This document shows, one piece after another, positions 24,348 to 33,660 of a stretch of 64,000 nucleotides of DNA. Position numbers and translations under genes: made by a program. Source of the DNA: Metallococcus carri (lineage in GTDB: Bacteria; Actinomycetota; Actinomycetes; Actinomycetales; Dermatophilaceae). The notes beneath the pieces were generated by a model that did no database searches, was not told the origin of the DNA, and saw nothing but the letters and a program-made list of their open reading frames with translations. Positions within the stretch are counted from its first letter, which is position 1; each line of letters opens with the position of its first letter. Location of the stretch: contig NZ_JAAOIV010000011.1 in NCBI RefSeq assembly GCF_011440275.1, forward strand, positions 1 through 64,000. Direction: 5' to 3'.

Positions 24348-27026
24348 ATGGCTGCGGACGAGGATCCTCCGGGCTACCCACGTGCATGGGAGGCCGACGT
24401 CGTGCTGCGCGACGGATCGGTCGCCCAGGTCCGGCCGATCCGCCCCTCGGACGGTCCGGCGCTGCAGGAGTTCCACGCCGGTCAGTCCGACGAGTCGATC
24501 TACCTGCGCTTCTTCGCACCGCTGAAACGCTTGTCCGACAAGGACATTCACCGTTTCACCCATGTCGACTACCGCGCCCGCGTCGCGCTGGTGATGATCG
24601 CGGCCGGTGACCTCGTCGCGATCGCTCGCTACGACCGCCTCGCCGGGCCGGACGGCCCGCGCGCCGAAGTGGCCTTCAATGTCTCCGACCGCTTCCAAGG
24701 TCGCGGCGCCGGGTCGGTGCTGCTCGAACACCTGGCCGCCATCGGCCGCGAGGCCGGCGTCAAGGAATTCGTCGCCGACGTGCTGCCGCAGAACCGCAAG
24801 ATGATGGGCGTCTTCCTCGACGCCGGTTATCTCGTCGAGCACGGTTTCGACGACGGCGTCATCTCCCTGTCGTTCCCGATCCGCGCCACCCGCCAGAGCG
24901 AGGACGTGCGGGTCGCGCGCGAGCAGCGCGCCGAGTCCCAGAGCGTGCGCGCCCTGCTCAACCCGGCCTCGGTGGCCGTGGTCGGCGTCAGCCGCTCGCG
25001 CGGCTCGGCCGGTCGCGATCTGTTCACCCACCTGGTGCGCGGCGGGTTCACCGGCCAGGTGTATGCCGTGAGCTCCTCTGGGGCGGCGCAGATCGAGGAC
25101 CACCCGGTCTACGCCTCGGTGCGCGATATCCCTGAGCCCGTCGAGCTCGCGGTCATCGCGGTGCCCGCCGGCGAGGTGCACGACGTGCTGCTCGACTGCG
25201 CCGGCCACGGGGTGCGCGCCGTCGTGGTGATCTCGGCCGGCTTCGCCGAAGTCGGCGAGCAGGGCGCGGCGCTGCAGCACGAACTGCTGCGCACCGCCCG
25301 CCGCCTCGGTCTGCGCGTCGTCGGACCCAACTCCTTTGGTGTGCTCAACACCCGGCCCGAGGTGCGCCTCAATGCCTCGCTCGCGCCCGAGATGCCGCCG
25401 GCCGGCTCGCTCGGGCTGTTCTCCCAGAGCGGTGCGCTCGCGATCGCGGTGCTGGACTCGGCGACTCGGCGTGGCCTGGGCATCTCCGACTTCGTCTCCG
25501 CCGGCAACCGGGTCGACGTGTCCGGCAATGACGTCATGCAGCACTGGATCGACGACGACACCACCACCGCGGTGGGCCTCTATCTGGAGTCGATGGGCAA
25601 CCCCCGCAAGTTCAACCGGATCGCCCGCCGCCTGGCCGCCCTCAAACCGGTGATCGTCGTGAAGTCCGGGATGTCGGCATACGGTGTCCCGCCCGGACAC
25701 CGGGTGCGAGCGACGCAGACCCGGCCCGAAGCCTTCGCCGCGATGCTCGCCCAGGCCGGGGTGATGCGCGTCGAGAACGTCCACCAGCTGTTCGATATCG
25801 CCCAGCTGGTCGTGCACCAGCCGATCCCTCGGGGCAACCGGGTCGCGATCGTGGGCAACTCCGATGCGCTCGGCGCGCTCGCCGCGGACTCGTGTGTCGC
25901 GTGGGGACTGCAGGTGAGTCACGGCCCGGTGAACCTGCCGGCCGAGGCGAGCGCCGAGGAGTTCCGCCAGGCCGTGTCGGCCGCCTTCGAGGATCCCGAC
26001 GTGGACTCGGTCGTCACCGCGTTCATCCCGCCGCGGGCGCTCGCCGGCGTCGCGGTCGCCCAGACGCTGGCGATCGCAGCGCTGGACTCGGGCAAGCCGT
26101 GCATCACCACCTTCCTGGGCATCCGCGGCGTGACCGATGCCCTGTCGGCGCGGGCGGCGGACGGCACCCGGCAGACGGTGCCGGCCTATGCGATGCCCGA
26201 GGACGGCATCCGGGCGCTCGCCGCCGCGACGCAATACGGCCAGTGGCGCGACCGCGACCGCGGCGAGCCCGTCTCGCCCGAGGGGATCAGCCGCACCAAG
26301 GCCGAGCAACTCATCGACCGGGTCCTCGCCGGGTCACCCCGTGGCCGCGCCCTGACCGCGGACGAGACCCGAGAACTGTTGGGGCACTACGGGATCGAGG
26401 TCTGGCCCTCCTTCCCCGTGCAGTCCGCGCAGGAGGCGGTCGAGACCGCCGAGCGGCTCGGTTATCCGGTCGTGCTCAAGTCGGTGTCACCGATCGCCCG
26501 CACCCAGCCGGTGACCGCGGTGCGCACCGACCTCGTCGACGCCGCCGCCGTGCGGCAGGCGTATGCCGCCCTCGACGCGCGGCTGGTGCCCCTGCACGCG
26601 GATCGCTATGTCGTGCAACGGATGGCGACGCCGGGCATCGCCTGCGTGATCGCCTCCAGTGAGGATCCACTCTTCGGCCCGATGGTGCGCTTCGGGTTGT
26701 CCGGCGCGCCGACCGAGGTGATGGGGGACATCGGCTATCGCATCCCGCCGTTGCGCGAGAGCGACGTGCTGGACCTGATCGGGTCGGTGCGCGCTGCACC
26801 GCTGCTCAACGGCCGCGACGGGCTCGGCCCGGCCGACCGGGCCGCGCTCGCCGACCTGATCGCGCGGGTGAGCGTGCTGGCCGATGACCACCCCGAGCTG
26901 GCCTCGATCGAACTGACCTCGGTCAACTGCCATCGCGACGGCGCGGACGTGCTCGGCGCGAGCGTGCACCTCGCTCCGGCCTTCCGCTCCGACAGCGACC
27001 GCCGCACGATGACGGTGGACGCCTGA
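24348..27026 (+). CDS. GNAT acetyltransferase fused to acyl-CoA synthetase-like (NDP-forming) domains
   Basis: This 892-residue protein begins with a GNAT domain (acetyl-CoA loop DRFQGRGAGSVLLEHLA near 120-136). It continues with a CoA-binding Rossmann domain (NPASVAVVGVSRSRGSAGRDLF), succinyl-CoA-synthetase-like domains (FSQSGALAIAVLD) and an ATP-grasp domain (YPVVLKSVSPIARTQPVTAV). It resembles Pat-type lysine acetyltransferases that inactivate acyl-CoA synthetases. The usual SHTGxxAG phospho-histidine segment is degenerate here (GHRVRATQTR), so ligase activity is doubtful and the domain may only sense CoA esters. The acyl-CoA synthetase at 20.5-22.3 kb is a plausible target. Confidence 0.8.
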   Translation: MAADEDPPGYPRAWEADVVLRDGSVAQVRPIRPSDGPALQEFHAGQSDESIYLRFFAPLKRLSDKDIHRFTHVDYRARVALVMIAAGDLVAIARYDRLAGPDGPRAEVAFNVSDRFQGRGAGSVLLEHLAAIGREAGVKEFVADVLPQNRKMMGVFLDAGYLVEHGFDDGVISLSFPIRATRQSEDVRVAREQRAESQSVRALLNPASVAVVGVSRSRGSAGRDLFTHLVRGGFTGQVYAVSSSGAAQIEDHPVYASVRDIPEPVELAVIAVPAGEVHDVLLDCAGHGVRAVVVISAGFAEVGEQGAALQHELLRTARRLGLRVVGPNSFGVLNTRPEVRLNASLAPEMPPAGSLGLFSQSGALAIAVLDSATRRGLGISDFVSAGNRVDVSGNDVMQHWIDDDTTTAVGLYLESMGNPRKFNRIARRLAALKPVIVVKSGMSAYGVPPGHRVRATQTRPEAFAAMLAQAGVMRVENVHQLFDIAQLVVHQPIPRGNRVAIVGNSDALGALAADSCVAWGLQVSHGPVNLPAEASAEEFRQAVSAAFEDPDVDSVVTAFIPPRALAGVAVAQTLAIAALDSGKPCITTFLGIRGVTDALSARAADGTRQTVPAYAMPEDGIRALAAATQYGQWRDRDRGEPVSPEGISRTKAEQLIDRVLAGSPRGRALTADETRELLGHYGIEVWPSFPVQSAQEAVETAERLGYPVVLKSVSPIARTQPVTAVRTDLVDAAAVRQAYAALDARLVPLHADRYVVQRMATPGIACVIASSEDPLFGPMVRFGLSGAPTEVMGDIGYRIPPLRESDVLDLIGSVRAAPLLNGRDGLGPADRAALADLIARVSVLADDHPELASIELTSVNCHRDGADVLGASVHLAPAFRSDSDRRTMTVDA

Positions 27027-27075
27027 TCCGGCCCACCGCCACCCCGTGTCGGCGGTCGGTGTCAGAATGCCGACC

Positions 27076-27681
27076 ATGTCTCCGACGCGCTCCGTGGCCT
27101 CCGCGGGCCTGCCCCGCGACCTGATCGCCGACATCGAGAAGGCGGGCTACTACCCGCTGCTCGTCGCCGATGTCGTCGCGGCCGGGCTCGCCGACCAGAC
27201 CCTGCGGGCGCATCTCGTGCACGCCGAGACCACCCTCGACGGCGAGCACGTGCGCCGGCATATCACCGTCCTCGGGCTGACCGACACCCGGCTGATCATC
27301 GCCCACGCCGACGATCACACCCCGTCGATGGACGACCCCGGCCCGGTGGGCGGATCGGTGGCCACCGCGACCACCGAGTCGATCCCGCTGCGCGGGGTGC
27401 GCGGCGTCATGCTCGTGCACGTCGTCGCCGACCCCGAGTCCTACCGGGCGGGCCAGCTCGGCCGCGAGATCACCTTGACCATCGGCTGGGGGGCGGTCAG
27501 CCGGGTCGACCTGCTCCCGGCGGCGTGCGCCGACCCGAGCTGCGAGGCCGACCACGGTTACGAAGGCACCGTGACCGGCGACGACCTCACCTTGCGCATT
27601 AGCGCGGACGCCGACGGCGACCAGATCCTGCACCGGGCCCAGGCCTTCGCCGCCGCGCTCAGTGCCGCCATCGGCCACTGA
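27076..27681 (+). CDS. DUF5998 protein
   Basis: This 201-residue cytoplasmic protein matches actinobacterial DUF5998: LPRDLIADIEKAGYYPLLVADVV at the start, TTLDGEHVRRHITVLGLTDTRLI, LTIGWGAVSRVDLLPAACADPSCEADHGYEG and a C-terminal helical tail. The CADPSCEADHGY segment could bind metal. Function is unknown. It sits 2 bp before the phosphodiesterase gene, and the two are commonly neighbours in actinobacteria. ATG 27067 is an alternative start. Confidence 0.8.
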   Translation: MSPTRSVASAGLPRDLIADIEKAGYYPLLVADVVAAGLADQTLRAHLVHAETTLDGEHVRRHITVLGLTDTRLIIAHADDHTPSMDDPGPVGGSVATATTESIPLRGVRGVMLVHVVADPESYRAGQLGREITLTIGWGAVSRVDLLPAACADPSCEADHGYEGTVTGDDLTLRISADADGDQILHRAQAFAAALSAAIGH

Positions 27682-27683
27682 CC

Positions 27684-28814
27684 GTGGCCGTCCTGCCCGC
27701 CGCCCCGGCGTATGACGACGCCGGGCTCGCCGGCGTGCTCCCGCGCGTCGCCGGATCGCTGGGGGTGCGCGGTTTCGACCGCAGATCACCGCCCGCGGTG
27801 GACAAGGCGGTGGTCGTGCTTGTCGACGGCCTGGGCCTGGAGCTGCTGCGCGCGCGGTCCGGCCATGCACCCTTCCTGCGGGGGTTGCTCGCCGATGCCC
27901 GGGAGGTGACGGCCGGATTCCCGACCACCACCGCAACGAGCATGGGCACCTTCGGCACCGGGCTGCCGCCGGGCAGCCACGGCCTGGTCGGCTACCAGGT
28001 GCGGGTGCCCGGCACCGACCGGCTGCTCAACGAACTGTCCTGGGAGGACGGCCCCGATCCTCGGCGCTGGCAGCCGGAACCGACTGTCTTCGAACGGGTT
28101 TCGCGAGCCGGCGTGCCGGTCACCATGGTTGCCACCGACTATTTCCAGGGCTCCGGGCTGACCGAGGCGGCGCTGCGGGGAGCCGGGACCTTCCGCACCG
28201 CGGCATCCTTCACCGACCGGGTCGACCTCGCCGTGGCCGCGCTCCGGGCCGACCGCCGGGCGCTGGTCTACCTCTACTGGGGCGATGTCGACCGCACCGG
28301 CCACCAGTTCGGTTGCTCGTCCTGGCAATGGGGCGAGGCGCTCGAGGTGGTCGACGCCGGGCTGCAGCGGCTGGCGCGCTCGCTGCCCCGCGGCACCTCA
28401 CTCACCATCACCGCCGACCACGGCATGGTCGACGTCCCGTTCGAGGCCCAGGTGGACCTCGCCCACGACGCCGAGCTGGCCGACGGCATCGAGCTGGCCG
28501 GTGGCGAGATGCGCTCCCTGCAGTTGTACTGCCGACCCGGCGCGGTCGACGACGTCGCGGCCACCTGGCGCGCGAGGCTCGGGGAGCGGGCCCACGTCAT
28601 ACCGACGCAGGAAGCGGTGGCCGCGGGCTGGTTCGGGCCGGTGACCGAGCGGGTCGCACCCCGCCTCGGCGACCTGCTCGTGGTGATGGACGCCCCGATC
28701 GGCGTATGGGATTCGCGGGTGATGCCCCCGTCGGTCAGCGGGCTCATCGGTCAGCACGGCGCGATGACGCGCGCCGAGGTGGCCGTGCCGGTGTTGAGCC
28801 TGCACAACGCCTAG
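27684..28814 (+). CDS. Type I phosphodiesterase / nucleotide pyrophosphatase family protein
   Basis: This 376-residue protein belongs to the alkaline phosphatase superfamily. The first metal site is VVVLVDGLGLELL, the nucleophile threonine lies in GFPTTTATSMGTFGTG, and further metal ligands are in YWGDVDRTGHQFG and TITADHGMVDV. There is no signal peptide, so it is probably cytoplasmic. The GTG start follows the DUF5998 stop by 2 bp. The substrate is unknown; phosphodiesters or pyrophosphates are likely. Confidence 0.83.
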   Translation: MAVLPAAPAYDDAGLAGVLPRVAGSLGVRGFDRRSPPAVDKAVVVLVDGLGLELLRARSGHAPFLRGLLADAREVTAGFPTTTATSMGTFGTGLPPGSHGLVGYQVRVPGTDRLLNELSWEDGPDPRRWQPEPTVFERVSRAGVPVTMVATDYFQGSGLTEAALRGAGTFRTAASFTDRVDLAVAALRADRRALVYLYWGDVDRTGHQFGCSSWQWGEALEVVDAGLQRLARSLPRGTSLTITADHGMVDVPFEAQVDLAHDAELADGIELAGGEMRSLQLYCRPGAVDDVAATWRARLGERAHVIPTQEAVAAGWFGPVTERVAPRLGDLLVVMDAPIGVWDSRVMPPSVSGLIGQHGAMTRAEVAVPVLSLHNA

Positions 28815-28824
28815 GGTTTCGGCT

Positions 28825-29511
28825 GTGGCAGAGCTGGTCTTCTTCTCCGGGACGATGGACTGCGGCAAGTCGACACTTGCGCTGCAGATGGACCACAACC
28901 ACCGGGCGCGCGGCCGCTCCGGGCTGGTGCTCACCAAACATGACCGGGCCGGCGAAGCCGTGCTGTCCTCGCGACTCGGTCTGTCCCGGGACGCGCTGGA
29001 GGTCACCGACGAGCTCGACTTCTGGGACCTGGTCGTGCAACAGGCCACGCACGGCCGCCCGATCCAGTACCTCATCTGCGACGAGGCCCAGTTCTACCTG
29101 CCCGAGCAGGTCGACCAGCTGGCCCGGATCGTCGACGAATGCGATATCGACGTCTATGCGTTCGGCATCACCGCCGACTTCCGCACCGCGCTCTTCCCGG
29201 GCTCGCAGCGGCTGATCGAGCTCGCCGACCGGCTCGAGGTGCTGCAGGTCGAAGCGTTGTGCTGGTGCGGGCGTCGGGCCACCCACAACGCCCGGGTGAT
29301 CGACGGCCACATGGTGGTCGAGGGCGACCAGGTGGTCGTCGGCGATGTCGCCGGTGGTGATCCGAGCGTCGTGGAATACGAGGTGCTCTGCCGGCGGCAT
29401 CACATGCGCCGGATGACCTCGCACGCCGCGCGGCAGCAGTCACCCGACCCCGATCTGCTGCCCTTCGATCTGGATCTATGCCCGCTCCCGGGGCGGCAGC
29501 CCACGGCATGA
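28825..29511 (+). CDS. tdk: Thymidine kinase
   Basis: This 228-residue type II thymidine kinase has the P-loop GTMDCGKS (9-16), the DEAQF switch with the catalytic Glu (86-90), a lasso-domain Cys pair CWCG and the second zinc-ligand region CRRHH. It phosphorylates thymidine for salvage. The GTG start lies 10 bp after the phosphodiesterase stop. The C-terminal tail of about 30 residues beyond the core (QQSPDPDLLPFDLDL) is family-typical for actinobacteria. Confidence 0.92.
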   Translation: MAELVFFSGTMDCGKSTLALQMDHNHRARGRSGLVLTKHDRAGEAVLSSRLGLSRDALEVTDELDFWDLVVQQATHGRPIQYLICDEAQFYLPEQVDQLARIVDECDIDVYAFGITADFRTALFPGSQRLIELADRLEVLQVEALCWCGRRATHNARVIDGHMVVEGDQVVVGDVAGGDPSVVEYEVLCRRHHMRRMTSHAARQQSPDPDLLPFDLDLCPLPGRQPTA

Positions 29512-31004
29512 TGGACCCCATGGAGGATCCACCGCGGCACCCAGGGGGGACGCGTGGCCGGCGGACGCGGCCCCTGCCGCGTCGACCCTCCGGCCCGGAA
29601 CCCTCCCACCCCCAGTCGTCCTCGCGCACCCGCCGGGCCGGGCGAGGTATGGCGCACGGCATCGGCGCGGTCGGACGGGTGGCGCGCCGCGCCAGCTCCG
29701 CGCAGGGCGCCGGCGAGTCCGGCCTGTCCCGGCTGATCGAGGTGCACGCCTTCAGCAATGCTGGCGACGCCGCGGTCGCCATCGGGCTGGCCGGCACGGT
29801 CTTCTTCGCCGCGCCCGGTGACAAGGCGCGCACCCAAACGCTGCTCTTCCTGCTGCTCACCATGCTGCCGTTCGCGATCGTCGCCCCGCTCGTCGGTCCG
29901 TTGCTGGACCGCTTCCGGCACGGCCGCCGGTGGGCCCTGGGTGGCACGCTCGCGATCCGCGCGTTCTTGTGCTGGGTGCTCGCCCAGGCGGTCGAGGATC
30001 ACTCGACCTGGCTGTTCCCCGTTGCGCTGTGCGTGCTGGTCTCCTCCAAGGCTTATCTGGTGACCCGTTCGGCCGCCGCGCCCCGGCTGTTGCCCGAGGG
30101 GATGAGTCTGGTGACCGCCAACGGGCGGATGTCGCTGGCCGGCGTGGTCGGTGCGATCGTCGCCGGTGGTCTCGCCGGCCTGGCCACCAAGCTCGGCGGC
30201 GCCAGCTGGTCGCTGCGGGTGGCCTTCGTGCTGTTCACCATCGGCACCATCCTGGCGATCATGCTGCCGCCACGGGTCGACTCCAGCGTGGGGGAGTCCG
30301 GCGGCATCGCGATGCGCGGCCGGGGCCGGGGCCGGGTGCCACTCACCGCCGATGTCATCTCGGCGCTGCGCGCCAACGCCGGCCTGCGCTGGCTGTCGGG
30401 CTTCCTGATGCTGTTCATGGCCTTCCTGATGCGCGAGCACCCGTTCGCCGGGTGGGAGCAGAAGCAGGCGCTGCTGCTGGCCCTCGTGCTCGGCGCGGCC
30501 GGGGTCGGCAACGGCCTCGGCACCGTCATGGGAGCGGTGCTCAAGATCGCCTCACCGCGGGTGATCGTGCTCGCCACGCTCGTCGCCGACGCGGTCGTCG
30601 CGGTGTATGCCGCGATCTCCTTCGGGCTGACCAGCGCCATCATCGTCGGCCTGGTGGCCGGCGTCGGTCAGCAGCTGGGCAAGCTCGCGCTGGACTCGCT
30701 CATCCAGGACCGGGTGCCCGACCACATGCGCACCAGCGTCTTCGGCCGTTCCGAGACCCTGCTGCAGCTGTCCTGGGTGCTCGGCGGCATCGTCGCGGTG
30801 GTCATCCCGACCCGGGCCGACGTGGGCATGATCCTCGCCGCCGTCTTGCTCGTGGTGTGGGCGTTCTTCGTGCTGCTGTGGCACAGCGGCCGGTCGGTGC
30901 GCGGTGGCACCATCGGGCATGACCCGGTGCACGACTCACCCACCGAAGGTTTCGACCGGCGTCAGGTCATGCGGGAAGGACGAAGCGCCCCACCCGAGTG
31001 GTGA
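29508..31004 (+). CDS. MFS-type membrane transporter
   Basis: This about 498-residue protein has a long, Arg/Pro-rich cytoplasmic N-terminus (about 90 residues), then about 12 hydrophobic helices. The loop PLVGPLLDRFRHGRRWALG matches the MFS motif A region (G-x3-D-x-R-GRR). The C-terminal tail is polar. The start at 29508 overlaps the tdk stop; 29511 and 29520 are alternatives. Transport substrate is unknown. It converges with sepH (6-bp gap). Confidence 0.78.
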   Translation: MMDPMEDPPRHPGGTRGRRTRPLPRRPSGPEPSHPQSSSRTRRAGRGMAHGIGAVGRVARRASSAQGAGESGLSRLIEVHAFSNAGDAAVAIGLAGTVFFAAPGDKARTQTLLFLLLTMLPFAIVAPLVGPLLDRFRHGRRWALGGTLAIRAFLCWVLAQAVEDHSTWLFPVALCVLVSSKAYLVTRSAAAPRLLPEGMSLVTANGRMSLAGVVGAIVAGGLAGLATKLGGASWSLRVAFVLFTIGTILAIMLPPRVDSSVGESGGIAMRGRGRGRVPLTADVISALRANAGLRWLSGFLMLFMAFLMREHPFAGWEQKQALLLALVLGAAGVGNGLGTVMGAVLKIASPRVIVLATLVADAVVAVYAAISFGLTSAIIVGLVAGVGQQLGKLALDSLIQDRVPDHMRTSVFGRSETLLQLSWVLGGIVAVVIPTRADVGMILAAVLLVVWAFFVLLWHSGRSVRGGTIGHDPVHDSPTEGFDRRQVMREGRSAPPEW

Positions 31005-31010
31005 TAGACC

Positions 31011-32288
31011 TCAGCCGCGCCGGCCGAACATGATGTCGTCCCAGCTTGGCACCGACGGGCGGCCCTTGCGGGCGGCACTCGGGCGGGAGGGGACCGCGAC
31101 CTCGTCGTCGGCGTCGTCGTCCTGGCGGTCGTCGTGGCGGTCGTCGTGGTCGTCGTGGTCGCTCGGCTGGTCCTCAGCGCCGACCTCATCGGCATCCGCG
31201 ACGGCGACCTCGACCCCCTCGAGGTCGGCCTCTTCAGCGTCGCCGGCGGCGCCGGGCAGGTCGGCGAACAGATCGCCGGTGCCGGTCACCGGGTCGTGAC
31301 CGAGCTCGTCCACCGACGGCTTGACCTGCGCTGGCTCCTCGACCGGCTCACCGGCTTCTTCGAGCTCCTCCGGGCGCGGATGCGAGCCGAGCGGCGGAGC
31401 ATCGGCAGCGGCCTCGCGCCCGCCGGTGCGCCGGCCGCGGCGGCGGTTGCGCGAGCGCTCTCGCATCACCGAGACCAGGTCGACCGCGTCCTCGGATTCG
31501 GCCGGCTGGTCGACCTTCGCAGTGGTGCTCGCCTCCGCGGCGGCCTCCTCCTGTGGGTCACTCTCGGTCACGGTCGCGTGCGGTATGGCGGTCGGCCGCC
31601 GCGAGCCGCCGCGCGAACGGCGCACCCGCACTGGCCGGTCCAGGCCGCCCTCGGCCTCGACGTCATAGACGGTCGACGGCGCCGCCTTGGCCGACGGCAG
31701 GGGACCGGCGGACTGGTCGTCCTCGCTGAGCCAACGGCTCTCGTCATCCAGCGGCTGCAGTGCGCCGCTGACCGCATCGAAGCGCCAGCTTGCCGAGCGG
31801 TCGCGGCCGCCGGCGTGGAAGCGGCACAGCACGGTCCAGCCGGCGTCGGTGCGCCAGGCGTCCCAGGAGACCTCCTCGGCGATCACGCCGCGGTGGGTGA
31901 GGCGGTCGGTGACACGCTCGCCGACGGTCGTGGTGGTGTCGCGGCCGCCGGTGCGCGACTGCAGCGGCAGGGCCTGGGCGGTGCGGGCGACGTGGTCGCG
32001 CTCGGCGCGGATCGGGAACTCGAAGCGCTCGACCTTGTCCACCCGCCAGCCGGTGCGCTCGGCGACCTCCTCGGCGGTCGAACCGGCGCGCAGCAGCGCC
32101 TGCACATCGCGCGGGCGCACCTGCTCGGGCAGCTCCGCCTGGGTCGCGTGCCCGGAGGAGCGGCGCACCGGGCGCAGCGCCTCGCGCAGCGCCGGGTTCA
32201 ACGGCACCCGGAAGTCGGCACCCTCGTCGTCCCCCAGCAGCACGAACCCGCCGTCGTCCGACACCCCGACGAACCGTAGATCCCGCAT
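31011..32288 (-). CDS. sepH: Septation protein SepH
   Basis: This 425-residue protein has the conserved N-terminal DUF3071 domain (MRDLRFVGVSDDGGFVLL, then RPRDVQALLRAGSTAEEVAERTGWRVDKVERFE, a helix-turn-helix-like part) and the C-terminal motif PSWDDIMFGRR. A long disordered linker lies between, including an Asp/His-rich stretch. SepH binds FtsZ and promotes its assembly at division sites in actinobacteria. The start at 32288 is where the conserved domain begins; the antisense extension over the next gene is rejected. It is divergent from ferrochelatase (132 bp). Confidence 0.9.
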   Translation of the reverse strand: MRDLRFVGVSDDGGFVLLGDDEGADFRVPLNPALREALRPVRRSSGHATQAELPEQVRPRDVQALLRAGSTAEEVAERTGWRVDKVERFEFPIRAERDHVARTAQALPLQSRTGGRDTTTTVGERVTDRLTHRGVIAEEVSWDAWRTDAGWTVLCRFHAGGRDRSASWRFDAVSGALQPLDDESRWLSEDDQSAGPLPSAKAAPSTVYDVEAEGGLDRPVRVRRSRGGSRRPTAIPHATVTESDPQEEAAAEASTTAKVDQPAESEDAVDLVSVMRERSRNRRRGRRTGGREAAADAPPLGSHPRPEELEEAGEPVEEPAQVKPSVDELGHDPVTGTGDLFADLPGAAGDAEEADLEGVEVAVADADEVGAEDQPSDHDDHDDRHDDRQDDDADDEVAVPSRPSAARKGRPSVPSWDDIMFGRRG

Positions 32289-32420
32289 CGACTTCACGCC
32301 TCTCACTCGATTGCCAGCGTCAACGATGCCACGCGCGTTCCGGGCCCGGGATGCGGCGCGCCGCGCGATCGCAGCAGCCCGGCCGGAGACCGGTCCTTCG
32401 GAGGGGAGAGAATCAGGCTC

Positions 32421-33659
32421 ATGAGTTCCCCGACTGCCGATTCGACCGATCCGTCGGCCTCGGCTCCCGCTGCGAAGGACCCCGCCGCCACGACCGATCC
32501 GCTGGCGAATGTGGACCGGACCGAGCCGGCATACGACCCGGCGGAAACCCCCGAAGGTGACGACGAGACCCTCCCGCCATATGACGCGGTGCTGCTGCTG
32601 TCCTTCGGCGGACCGGAGAACCGCGAGGAGGTCATGCCGTTCCTGCGGCAGGTGACCAAGGGGCGCGGCATACCGGATGACCGGTTGGAGCAGGTGGCCG
32701 AGCACTACTACCTGTTCGACGGCAAGAGCCCGATCAACGACCAGAACCGCGCGCTCGTCGAGGCGATGCACGGCGAGCTGCGGCGCCGCGGCCTGTCCAC
32801 GCCAGTGCTGTGGGGCAACCGCAATGCCGCGCCCTTCCTCACCGATGCGCTGCGGGACGCGCACGAGCGCGGGATGCGCCGCATCCTGGTGGTGACCACC
32901 AGCGCCTACGCGTCCTACAGCTCCTGTCGGCAGTACCGCGAGAACATCGCCGAGGCGCTCGCCGAACTGCAGGAGGAGGGCCGCGAACTGCGCGTCGACA
33001 AGGTGCGCCAGTACGCCACCCATCCCTCCTTCGCGCGCACGAACATCCGGCTGGTCACCGAGGCGGTGCGCCGCATCGACCAGCCCGACGACGCCAAGCT
33101 GCGGCTGGTCTTTGTCACCCACTCGATCCCGACCGCGATGGACGACACCTCCGGCCCCGGGGACGAGGAGGGCAATCTCTACGAGCACCAGCACGACGAG
33201 CTCGCGCATGTCATCGCCGACGAGGCGGGCATCACCTTGGACCGCGACCTGTCCTCGGCGCTGGTCTACTGCTCCCGGTCCGGGCCGCCGAGCCAGCCAT
33301 GGCTGGAGCCGGATATCAACGACCACCTGGAAAAGCTCGCCGCCCAGGGCATCACCGACGTCGTGGTCGCGCCGATCGGTTTCGTGAGCGACCACATGGA
33401 GGTCGTCTACGACCTGGACACCGAGGCTCGCGCGACGGCCGACCGCCTCGGCCTGCGGATGGAACGCGTGCCGACGGTGGGCGTCGACCTGGAGTTCGTG
33501 AGCGGGTTGATCGACCTGGTCGAGGAGCGCGCCGCCGAGGCGCGCGGCGAGAGCGTCACCCCGGCGGCCTGGCCCGGCGAGGCGATGCCCTCGATCTGCC
33601 GGCGCGGCTGCTGCCCCAACCTGCGCGAGGCGCTGCCGGCCGCGTGCGGGGAGGACTGA
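32421..33659 (+). CDS. hemH: Ferrochelatase (coproporphyrin type)
   Basis: This 412-residue protein inserts iron into a porphyrin; in actinobacteria the substrate is coproporphyrin III. It has LLLSFGGPE, the catalytic His in VFVTHSIPTAM, the SGPPSQPWLEPDI loop and a C-terminal CRRGCC cluster that, with the Cys in YCSRSG, fits the [2Fe-2S] ligands of actinobacterial enzymes. The first 50 residues are a low-complexity acidic, Ala/Thr/Pro-rich extension absent from most relatives. hemE is 29 kb away at the end of the window. Confidence 0.9.
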   Translation: MSSPTADSTDPSASAPAAKDPAATTDPLANVDRTEPAYDPAETPEGDDETLPPYDAVLLLSFGGPENREEVMPFLRQVTKGRGIPDDRLEQVAEHYYLFDGKSPINDQNRALVEAMHGELRRRGLSTPVLWGNRNAAPFLTDALRDAHERGMRRILVVTTSAYASYSSCRQYRENIAEALAELQEEGRELRVDKVRQYATHPSFARTNIRLVTEAVRRIDQPDDAKLRLVFVTHSIPTAMDDTSGPGDEEGNLYEHQHDELAHVIADEAGITLDRDLSSALVYCSRSGPPSQPWLEPDINDHLEKLAAQGITDVVVAPIGFVSDHMEVVYDLDTEARATADRLGLRMERVPTVGVDLEFVSGLIDLVEERAAEARGESVTPAAWPGEAMPSICRRGCCPNLREALPAACGED

Positions 33660-33660
33660 G

